Part shown: piece after piece, positions 1 to 5,618 of the stretch
Layout: each line of letters starts with the position of its first letter
Numbering within the stretch: position 1 is the stretch's first letter
Source of the DNA: Verrucomicrobiales bacterium
GTDB lineage: Bacteria > Verrucomicrobiota > Verrucomicrobiia > Verrucomicrobiales > V1-33
Assembly (NCBI GenBank): GCA_023253495.1
Contig: JALRGF010000673.1
Coordinates: 1 to 7,124, forward strand
Direction of reading: 5' to 3'
Length of the DNA: 7,124 nt
Program-made: the position numbers and the translations under genes
Notes under the pieces: generated by a model
Databases searched by the model: none
What the model saw: only the letters and a program-made list of their open reading frames with translations
Told to the model about the DNA's origin: nothing

Positions 1-2464
1 CGCGCACCTCGTCGATGGGCATCGTCGGCACATGGACGGTCATCGACGTGATCCACGTGATCATGGCTCCGGGGGTGGCTTCGACGGTGCGCACATGCCA
101 TGGAAACGAAGGGTGAGTGCGCGCCCGCCACGTGATGAACCCGGGAGCGTCGGCCTTGGCAAAAAGGGCGTTTCCAGTTTTCAACTGCAGGGCGTCCACG
201 CCGTCGAACGCCTGGTCGGCCCCGAGCACCTCGATGACCGGATTGCCGGGCGGTTGGGCCACCGTGCTTCCGGTGCACTCGATGGCGTTCAGCGTCGCCC
301 AGTCCGGAGGCACCAGCGTGAAAGCGTCAGCCACGAGGGCCAGATTGGAGGTGATCTCCATGACGTGGCTGCCTTCCGGCACGAAGCTCACGTACGTTCC
401 GTATCCCGGGTTGAGCCACGGCATATTGGTGCCGTTGAGCTTCACGACGGGACCGCCCCGGTAGTGGAACCGGGCAAATCCGGGCCCGGTCAGGGTGGCG
501 GTGAGCGGATCGGTCGGCGCCGCCCCGAAGACGGCGTCACCGCCGCCGAACCACGGGGCGGAGCCATAAGCGGTCCAGGTCGTTCCCGGCGCGGACCAGT
601 TGAATGGGGAATCCAGGGCTTCGGCGAGCGACACACCCCCGGGTTGCGTTGGCAGCTGGGCGCGTGGCTTCCTGATTTTCCAGAGCGCGTCGGGACGGTC
701 GGCAGCCAGACTGATGGAGAGCCAGGGAATGTTCGGCGCGGTGGGGGTGGTGACGTAGGCCGAGGTGGTCGCCCATTCGTTCGGCTGCAATGGCAGAAAA
801 GCGAAGGAATCGGGGGTGAAGGCCTGAGTCCGAAACGTGCCGGTAAGGCCGGCGGTGGAGAAGACATCGAGTTCCGCCCGCCACGGGACCGTCGCGTGGG
901 AATACAACAGCAGGTCCGCTCCCGCCGGCAGCCCGGAGACCAGCACCCGGTCCGCTCCCTCAGTGACCACCGATGGAGGCGCGGGGCTCAAGGTTGCCCA
1001 CAGCCCGGACGGCGAGGAGCCCAGTTGGTCGGCGTAGCGCGCGGCCGCACCCGCCTGCCAAGTGACTTCGTCGATCCGGCGGTCCACCTGCCACCATTCG
1101 GTGGCCGGGAAAGTGACGGTGTGCGGTCGGTCGTCGAGGTCCAGGCTGAGGAACTGCCAGCCGCTTATGGCCTGGAACAGACGCTGCCCGTCCAAATGGA
1201 CTTCGCAGGCGTGGACCCAGGCGCTGAGCCGGCCGGGGCCGGTGACAGGAATCCTGATCTCGCCCGCAGTGCGCAGCACGGCACAATCAATCCCGTCGTG
1301 GGCCAGCGAGGCGTCCGCCACTCCGATGCCGCCGGTGGTCGTCACTGGCAGTCCGGTATCCATTGCTTCAGCCAGCGTCACCGGCTGTGTGTTCGAGAAC
1401 CGCACGTTGTCCAGGAGGATTTCGGGAACGATTTCGTCCCCGCCGCCCCACGTGATGGTCTGCGGTCCGGAAGGCACTTCATACAAATGTTCGGCCCAGC
1501 TGCCGACGCTGCCGACAGGCACCGTAAGCGCACCGATCTTGACGGAAACCAGCCCCTTGGTGGTGAACCGCAGCGTGCCCGGCCCATCCACATCCAGCGA
1601 GGCGCGCCCAAGCATCACCGCGCTGCCGCCGACCACGTTCGGAGAGTCGTCCGGCACACCAATCGCGCTGCCGGTCCAGGCACCGGGGAAATCCGACGCC
1701 TCGGCCAGCGGCACTTGCGTCTGCGCGGCAAAACGCAGCGCGTCGATCGCCACCGCCGTGCCCGCGTTGACGAACTCAGCGGGAAACTGCCACTCGATCT
1801 GCTGCAGCCCGGGCTGAAGGAAGAGTCGTTCCTGCTCCCAGCCCGTGGAAAACCGGGACGGCCAGCGGGCGAACTCAAGCCAGCCGGGTCCCGTGACCGA
1901 GGCCCGCAGGAAATTGCCGGCCGCAGTGCCGGCGAACAGGGCGTCCGTCCGGTCAAAGGCCGTATAATGACGCAGCCCCTGCCAGCCGGAGGCTTCCAGC
2001 TTCACCGCCTCCGTATCACCCGCCTCCGCGAGCGGAACTTCCGGCACCGGATCCAGACGGACCGCGTCCACCCAGACGGCATTCGGCTGGGCGAGCCCGC
2101 CGCCATAGACGCGCCATTGCATCAGATGCCGGCCCGGCGGGACGAATGCGGTGGCCTGCTGCCACCCTTGCCGCGCCCCGATTTCCGCCAGCATCAGGCC
2201 CTGCACCCGCCCCATGTCATCGACGAGCGCAAATCCCCCGGTGATCCGCCCTTCCAGCCACGACTTCCACTGGAAACTCAGCTGGCCGGGACCCTCGACC
2301 TCGAAGCGCAGGCTGTTTCCGTCTGAAGGAAACCCCTCCCCGGAAGGGGCGTCGAGGCGCAGTGAGCTGCCACCCTCAACCGACTGCGTCGTGTCCACCC
2401 CGGCCCCGACACCGGCTTCCCAGTTCTGCAACGCTGCCGGAGCCCCGGTCACCGCATTCCAATC
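1..2464 (-). repeat. Six divergent protein-level beta-sandwich repeats
   Basis: Units within the large secreted protein, by residue counted from ATG 2560: 1, about 33-175 (ends VDAVRLD); 2, 176-278 (opens PLAEAGD, mid VTGPGWLEF, ends IDALRF); 3, 283-390 (PLAEASD, VDGPGTLRF, LDNVRF); 4, 393-502 (TLAEAMD, VTGPGRLSA, IDEVTW); 5, 642-750 (SLAEALD, LTGPGFARF, ADAFTL); 6, 753-853 (degenerate opening, ADAPGFITW, PIDEVR). Between units 4 and 5 lies a stretch of about 140 residues without these landmarks. Boundaries come from aligning the landmarks by eye. Identity between units is low outside them, so recent tandem duplication is not implied. Confidence 0.7.
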
Positions 2465-2560
2465 GACGCCCTGAGAGCGAACGCCGCCCCCCGGCAACAA
2501 CGCCCCGCCCGCGATCAGAAGACTCATACACAAGCTCCGCCAGGCCGGGTTCAAGTACAT
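1..2560 (-). CDS. Large secreted repeat protein, 5' part only (open at left edge)
   Basis: Read on the minus strand from ATG 2560, the frame stays open to base 1, giving 853 residues with no stop, so the C-terminus lies outside the window. The N-terminus looks like a Sec signal peptide: Arg8, then a hydrophobic run at about 9-23 (LCMSLLIAGGALLPG), with likely cleavage near 28-31. The rest is beta-rich and Trp-rich. It is built from at least six divergent units of about 100-145 residues that open with 'LAEA.D' (178-182, 286-290, 397-401, 645-649), carry 'V.GPG.L' in the middle, and close with 'IDAVRL', 'IDALRF' or 'LDNVRF' strands. Residues about 503-641 form a different, non-repeat segment. 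From experience, such units are common in exported Verrucomicrobiota proteins and are presumed carbohydrate- or surface-binding; no catalytic motif is visible. An in-frame ATG at 2578 follows immediately after a TGA and is an alternative start. I prefer 2560 because AGGGTGG lies just upstream and the signal peptide then starts normally. Confidence 0.85.
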   Translation of the reverse strand, partial: MYLNPAWRSLCMSLLIAGGALLPGGGVRSQGVDWNAVTGAPAALQNWEAGVGAGVDTTQSVEGGSSLRLDAPSGEGFPSDGNSLRFEVEGPGQLSFQWKSWLEGRITGGFALVDDMGRVQGLMLAEIGARQGWQQATAFVPPGRHLMQWRVYGGGLAQPNAVWVDAVRLDPVPEVPLAEAGDTEAVKLEASGWQGLRHYTAFDRTDALFAGTAAGNFLRASVTGPGWLEFARWPSRFSTGWEQERLFLQPGLQQIEWQFPAEFVNAGTAVAIDALRFAAQTQVPLAEASDFPGAWTGSAIGVPDDSPNVVGGSAVMLGRASLDVDGPGTLRFTTKGLVSVKIGALTVPVGSVGSWAEHLYEVPSGPQTITWGGGDEIVPEILLDNVRFSNTQPVTLAEAMDTGLPVTTTGGIGVADASLAHDGIDCAVLRTAGEIRIPVTGPGRLSAWVHACEVHLDGQRLFQAISGWQFLSLDLDDRPHTVTFPATEWWQVDRRIDEVTWQAGAAARYADQLGSSPSGLWATLSPAPPSVVTEGADRVLVSGLPAGADLLLYSHATVPWRAELDVFSTAGLTGTFRTQAFTPDSFAFLPLQPNEWATTSAYVTTPTAPNIPWLSISLAADRPDALWKIRKPRAQLPTQPGGVSLAEALDSPFNWSAPGTTWTAYGSAPWFGGGDAVFGAAPTDPLTATLTGPGFARFHYRGGPVVKLNGTNMPWLNPGYGTYVSFVPEGSHVMEITSNLALVADAFTLVPPDWATLNAIECTGSTVAQPPGNPVIEVLGADQAFDGVDALQLKTGNALFAKADAPGFITWRARTHPSFPWHVRTVEATPGAMITWITSMTVHVPTMPIDEVR

Positions 2561-2593
2561 CAGGCCACCCTGACCCATGCCTCATCCGCGTCC

Positions 2594-2599
2594 ATTATA
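2594..2599 (-). promoter_or_regulatory. Candidate -10 box (TATAAT) upstream of the secreted repeat gene
   Basis: On the minus strand these bases read TATAAT, a perfect sigma-70-type -10 hexamer, in an AT-rich patch (2594-2611) that stands out in GC-rich surroundings. It lies 33 bases before ATG 2560. No good -35 box is found at 17 bases spacing (GCTGAG there); TTGATC sits too close, with only 6 bases between. The palindrome TTGATCAA at 2604-2611 may be an operator or chance. The assignment rests on position and base composition alone. Confidence 0.35.
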
Positions 2600-2607
2600 T
2601 TAATTGA

Positions 2608-2902
2608 TCAAAACTCCTCAGCCGGGAAATCGCCACCTCCATGCGCGGCCGCGCTTGGGAGATCACCCTTCACCCCTTCAGCTTCCTGGAGTTCCTTCGC
2701 CATCACGGCCTCGACATCCCCGCCCATCCCGCCGCCCTTTCCACCAAAAAAGCCGCTGTTCTCGACCACCAGTTTGCCCGCCACCGAGCATCCGTGCGCC
2801 CGCCAGCTCATCCTCACCGCCGAGTCCCGCACGCCATTCCCCGGCGTCCCCGCTCCCATCCAGATCCTCCCTGCCTGGCAATGGATGCTCTCCAAACCTT
2901 GA
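2608..2902 (+). pseudogene. Remnant of a DUF4143-type AAA ATPase
   Basis: The plus frame from 2608 reads SKLLSREIATSMRGRAWEI, then HPFSFLEFLRHHG, then AAVLDHQFARH. This matches the characteristic segment after Walker B in the large family of bacterial ATPases with AAA_14 and DUF4143 domains, where '(S)KLLSREIATSLRGR' and 'PFSFREFL' are hallmarks and 'F.RYL..GGFPE' follows. Here the similarity stops at FARH. In the next frame, from about 2807, the sequence reads LILTAESR and then IQILPAWQWML, ending at TGA 2900-2902; this resembles the usual C-terminus of the same proteins (an I.vvPaW.WLL-like ending). The Walker A and B region and most of DUF4143 are absent, an in-frame TGA at 2605-2607 precedes the remnant, and the two pieces lie in different frames. 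About 98 codons remain of a protein normally near 400 residues. I consider it non-functional. Family assignment is from remembered motifs, not a search. Confidence 0.72.
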
Positions 2903-2933
2903 CACTCAGGGGGCGCTCCGGTAGCCTGTCGGA

Positions 2934-3800
2934 ATGGCGGTCACGGTCATGGAGGTAACGGAGGCCGCTCTGGAAGCCTGTGATTCCGTTGAACCCGGAG
3001 TGATCGCCTTTGTGTACTTCGCGAGCAGCGTGCTGGTTCCGCTCGGGTATTTCTGGGTGACCCGGTTTCGCGGTCGGGATCGGCTGGCGATGCTCGGGCT
3101 ACTGGTCGTTCAGGTACTGGTGCTGGCGCTGATGGACCCGGCGGCGAAGGGTGAATGGGTCCGTTTTCCCGTGTTCCTGGGGATGAGTGTGGGCATCGAC
3201 GCCGAGGACGCGGGCGTGGTGGCCAATGTCGGATTTGGCGCGGCATATCTCTTCCTGCTGGCACGCGCCGCGGTGCTCGGACGAGCCGAGCGGGAGGCCT
3301 CCGGGAGGCTGGGCCGAGCGGCACGGGCGGCAGGCTGGGTGGAGGACCGTCTGCGGCGCGGCGGGCGATGGGTGCCGGTGGGGGTACTGGCCGCCGTGGC
3401 CTTGGCCGTGCTCTGGTGGGGCGGGGAGTTGGTGCGCGGGGCACCGGTCCTCATCAAGGCCAACGCGGGACCGCACCCATGGCTCCCGCCACTTGTGTTC
3501 CCGTACTGGGATGCCTATCGATGGACCATCCTGGTCGGCGGGCTGGGCGCGGGGAGTGCCGCCGTGGCCGTCGCCCTGTGCGCGCGCTGGACCATGATAA
3601 TTCTGGGAGCCCTGACCGCGGCCGGTGGAGCCACCGCCTGGGTCATGACCTATTCTCTGGGAAAAGAATTCTGGCACATGTACGGGCACGATGTGTACGA
3701 CACGTGCACCAGGAATTTCTGGCCCCTGTCGCTGGCTCCAGCCGTGGCCCTGCTGGTGGTCAGTTTTCCGCTTTTCGTTCTCAGCAAACTGTACCGATGA
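2934..3800 (+). CDS. Unrecognised polytopic membrane protein
   Basis: This is a 288-residue frame with about seven hydrophobic segments: near residues 22-42, 51-67, 95-115, 146-163, 194-215, 219-240 and 262-284. A basic, Arg-rich loop (about 116-145, many R and few D or E) lies between the third and fourth and is probably cytoplasmic. The loop before the last helix (about 244-262) carries a cluster of His, Asp and Cys (FWHMYGHDVYDTC) that could bind a metal or form an active site, but I know no family with this pattern. There is no signal peptide and no transporter motif that I recognise. ATG 2934 is chosen as the first in-frame start; ATG 2949 is an alternative, and neither has a strong ribosome-binding site. 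The stop overlaps the start of the vapB-like gene as ATGA (3797-3800), which suggests one mRNA and coupled translation. Third codon positions are strongly G/C, as expected for a real gene here. Confidence 0.75.
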   Translation: MAVTVMEVTEAALEACDSVEPGVIAFVYFASSVLVPLGYFWVTRFRGRDRLAMLGLLVVQVLVLALMDPAAKGEWVRFPVFLGMSVGIDAEDAGVVANVGFGAAYLFLLARAAVLGRAEREASGRLGRAARAAGWVEDRLRRGGRWVPVGVLAAVALAVLWWGGELVRGAPVLIKANAGPHPWLPPLVFPYWDAYRWTILVGGLGAGSAAVAVALCARWTMIILGALTAAGGATAWVMTYSLGKEFWHMYGHDVYDTCTRNFWPLSLAPAVALLVVSFPLFVLSKLYR

Positions 3801-4063
3801 AAGCCACATTCCAGATCCCTGATGAGTTGTATCGCGAGGTCAAAGCGGAAACCGCCCGGGAAGGGCGCACGTTGCGGGAGGTGACGATCAGCCTGTTCGA
3901 GCAATGGCTGCGTGACCGGAAGGGTAAGGTAACGCCGCCGCCCTCAGTGGACTGGCGCCATTTCAAAGCTCCGCTGGCCCACCTGGTTCCGGGGGGTGTG
4001 AGCGATCATTCCATGAAAACCATGCGCGAGCACATCGTGGACAACTGGAATGAACCGGCCTGA
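3797..4063 (+). CDS. vapB: VapB-like ribbon-helix-helix antitoxin
   Basis: The product is 88 residues. The N-terminus (KATFQIPDELYREVKAETA, residues 2-20) followed by GRTLREVTISLFEQWL (23-38) is a classic ribbon-helix-helix DNA-binding fold: one beta strand at 2-7 and two helices at about 8-20 and 25-40. The polar C-terminal half, rich in Pro and Trp (VDWRHFKAPLAHLVP), would be the tail that wraps and inhibits the toxin. In this family the dimer also represses its own promoter; no operator is evident here. ATG 3797 overlaps the TGA of the membrane gene (ATGA), and no independent ribosome-binding site is seen, so translation is probably coupled to the upstream gene. The 3' end overlaps the start of the PIN toxin gene by 14 bases, the usual VapBC arrangement. 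The frame is complete and I see no damage in it. Confidence 0.88.
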   Translation: MKATFQIPDELYREVKAETAREGRTLREVTISLFEQWLRDRKGKVTPPPSVDWRHFKAPLAHLVPGGVSDHSMKTMREHIVDNWNEPA

Positions 4064-4461
4064 AATACGTGCCGGATTGGACACCTCCGTCCTCATGCGA
4101 TTGCTCACCGGCCAACCCGCTTCGCTGGCTGTTCTCGCACGTGAATACCTCGCGGAGGTCGAGGAATCGGGATCCGTCGTGTGAGGTATCCAACCTCGTG
4201 GTGGCTGAAACTTATTTCGCCTGTCAGCATCACTACGGGATACCAAAAGCCGAAGTCTTGGCGGGACTTTCCATCCTGCTTTCCAAACCCACATTCGTGG
4301 TTCAATCGGGGGTTTTGGATGCACTCGCGATGAAGGGCCTGGCGACGGCCAAACCCGGATTCATCGACCGGCTTATTCACTCGGAATATGCTGCCAGCGG
4401 CCTGGACCTCGTGACATTCGAAAAAGCCTCCACACACCTTCCTGGAGTCGTCAGGCTGTAG
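4050..4461 (+). pseudogene. vapC: VapC-like PIN-domain toxin, frameshifted
   Basis: From ATG 4050 the frame reads MNRPEIRAGLDTSVLMRLL and stops after 44 codons at TGA 4182-4184. The rest of the protein continues in the +1 frame from about 4183-4186 (VSNLVVAETYFACQHHYG, later KPGFIDRLIH and LVTFEKASTHLPG) to TAG 4459-4461. Joined, the pieces give about 136 residues, the normal length of a VapC ribonuclease. They carry the expected PIN acidic residues: Asp11 in GLDTSV, Glu in VVAE, Asp in GFID, and Glu in TFEK near the C-terminus. One extra base (or four) around GTGTGAG at 4179-4185 would explain the break. Intact VapC toxins cleave RNA and are held by VapB; this copy as read should be inactive. 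A sequencing error or +1 recoding at GTG-TGA cannot be excluded, but no slippery signal is evident. The base composition looks less GC-rich than that of the neighbours. Confidence 0.85.
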
Positions 4462-4628
4462 CGCTCAACCAGTCCGGGACACCCACTCCGCCGGCCCGCC
4501 GGCACCGGCTGCGTCCGGCAGCACCGGCTCGCCATCAACTGCCCACTCCGCCACCTCCTGACTCACCGATTTCACACCAGATCCGGGTGGACATCCGACT
4601 CTCGTTGTCTTCGCGTGAGGATGGAGTC
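4462..4628 (+). other. Convergent intergenic region with direct repeats and a weak hairpin
   Basis: This lies between the 3' end of the broken toxin gene and the 3' end of the deacetylase gene. It holds an 11-base direct repeat CCCACTCCGCC (4482-4492 and 4542-4552, offset 60) and, inside it, GCACCGGCT twice (4502-4510 and 4521-4529). GCTGC (4508-4512) and GCAGC (4518-4522) can pair around a 5-base loop, extendable by three pairs past a 2-base bulge. That could serve as a shared terminator, but there is no T-tract on either side. I see no convincing gene. Confidence 0.35.
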
Positions 4629-5567
4629 TCACCCGAGGGCCGCGTAGTGGGCGCTGGCGGCGGTACCGAGCCCGCGCAGGTTGTACCCGCCCTCGAGGAC
4701 GGAAAGCACCCGGCCATCGGCGTGGCGGCCGGCCACTTCGCGCAGCAGGGCGGTCAGTTCGGCAAAGTCTTCGTCGACCAGGGTGAACTGGCCGAGCGGG
4801 TCGCCAAGGCGTGAATCAAACCCGGCGGACACGAGCACCAGCTCCGGCTTGAAAGCGTCGAGCGCGGGCAGCAGGTCATCGGTGAAGACGGCGCGCAGTT
4901 CCTTGATCCCGGTGCCGGCGGGCAGCGGGCGGTTCATGGTGGTGCCGAGGCCCGGACCGCGGCCGGTTTCCTCGCGGCGGCCGCTGCCCGGGTACCACGG
5001 TGACTGGTGACTGGAAAAAAAGAACACATCCGGGGCGTCGTAGAAGGCGTCCTGAGTGCCGTTGCCGTGGTGCACGTCCCAATCGATGATGGCGACCTTG
5101 CCGAGGCCATGTTTTTTCTGCGCGTGGCGTGCGGCCAGGGCCACGTTGTTGAACACGCAGAACCCCATGCCGCGCGACGGCGTGGCGTGATGGCCGGGCG
5201 GGCGGACCGCGCAGAAGGCGGTGCGGTGGCGGCCGGACACCACGGCATCGACAGCTGAAAGCACACCGCCGGCCGCGTGCCGCGCCGCTTTGAGTGATCC
5301 CGGACCGCCGACATGGGTGTCGCCGGTGCTGAGCTGGCTCACCCCGGTTTCGATTTCCGCGATGGCGGTGGCGACGTAGGGCGGGGTGTGCACCAGGCAG
5401 AGTTCCGCGTCGGTCGCCGGGCGCGGATCGATGCGGGGCGCCGGGTCAAAATACCCGTCCTTTTTCAGCTGCGTGCGCACCGCCTCCAGCCGCGACGGCC
5501 GCTCGGGGTGGCCGTCGCCGGTGAGGTGGAGCAGGCAGGTGTCATCAAAAAGCAGGGCGGCAGGCAT
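4629..5567 (-). CDS. Histone-deacetylase-family zinc amidohydrolase
   Basis: The 312-residue protein covers the whole bacterial HDAC-like domain. Landmarks in order: GHPERPSRL (19-27), PPGHHA with the paired active-site His126/His127 (123-128), GFCVFNN (135-141), DWDVHHGNGTQ with zinc ligands Asp164 and His166 (162-172), SAGFDS with zinc ligand Asp251 (247-252), and EGGYN with the catalytic Tyr295 (292-296). All expected catalytic and metal-binding residues are present, so it should be active. Relatives remove acetyl groups from lysines, polyamines or small molecules (AcuC and acetylpolyamine amidohydrolase types); the substrate cannot be told from sequence. There is no signal peptide, so it is cytoplasmic. 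ATG 5567 gives the usual N-terminus (ALLFDDTCLLH); no clear Shine-Dalgarno sequence precedes it. It lies 51 bases downstream of the malectin/lamin-tail gene on the same strand. The spacer is very GC-rich and contains the palindrome CGGCCCGGGCCG (5597-5608), so co-transcription is possible but unproven. Confidence 0.95.
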   Translation of the reverse strand: MPAALLFDDTCLLHLTGDGHPERPSRLEAVRTQLKKDGYFDPAPRIDPRPATDAELCLVHTPPYVATAIAEIETGVSQLSTGDTHVGGPGSLKAARHAAGGVLSAVDAVVSGRHRTAFCAVRPPGHHATPSRGMGFCVFNNVALAARHAQKKHGLGKVAIIDWDVHHGNGTQDAFYDAPDVFFFSSHQSPWYPGSGRREETGRGPGLGTTMNRPLPAGTGIKELRAVFTDDLLPALDAFKPELVLVSAGFDSRLGDPLGQFTLVDEDFAELTALLREVAGRHADGRVLSVLEGGYNLRGLGTAASAHYAALG

Positions 5568-5618
5568 GGGGATCGGAATCTCGGCGGGAAGGCGCGCGGC
5601 CCGGGCCGGCCTGCCGGC

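Noticed and set aside
32..2326. Plus-strand open frame of 764 codons
   Set aside because: It is antisense to a minus-strand frame with a signal peptide and repeated domain landmarks. Its translation is Arg/Gly/His-rich and without motifs, as expected from a GC-rich antisense frame.
2608..2895. Minus-strand 95-codon frame antisense to the ATPase remnant
   Set aside because: The plus strand in the same place shows clear ATPase family motifs. The minus translation is Gly-rich, has no recognisable motif, and has no convincing start signal.
3155..4063. 302-codon plus-strand frame that ends with the antitoxin sequence
   Set aside because: Only the part from ATG 3797 is real. The upstream portion is an out-of-frame shadow of the membrane protein with Arg/Gly-rich, non-helical content, so an antitoxin fusion is not supported.
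4069..4461. 130-codon frame starting at ATG 4069 as an intact gene
   Set aside because: Its first 38 or so codons are an out-of-frame reading of the toxin's N-terminus and lack the first catalytic Asp. Only the part after about 4183 is PIN-domain sequence.
4615..4632. GTGAG/CTCAC inverted repeat at the deacetylase stop codon as a terminator
   Set aside because: It is only five base pairs with an 8-base loop and no T-tract, so too weak to call.
4535..4717. Short minus-strand frame overlapping the end of the deacetylase gene
   Set aside because: It overlaps the deacetylase coding region in another frame and has low-complexity Gly/Ser/Pro content with no motif.
5597..5618. GC-rich palindromes (CGGCCCGGGCCG and a GCCGGC pair) as a terminator after the lamin-tail gene
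   Set aside because: There is no following T-tract on the minus strand and one pair has only a 2-base loop. Such palindromes arise easily at this GC content.
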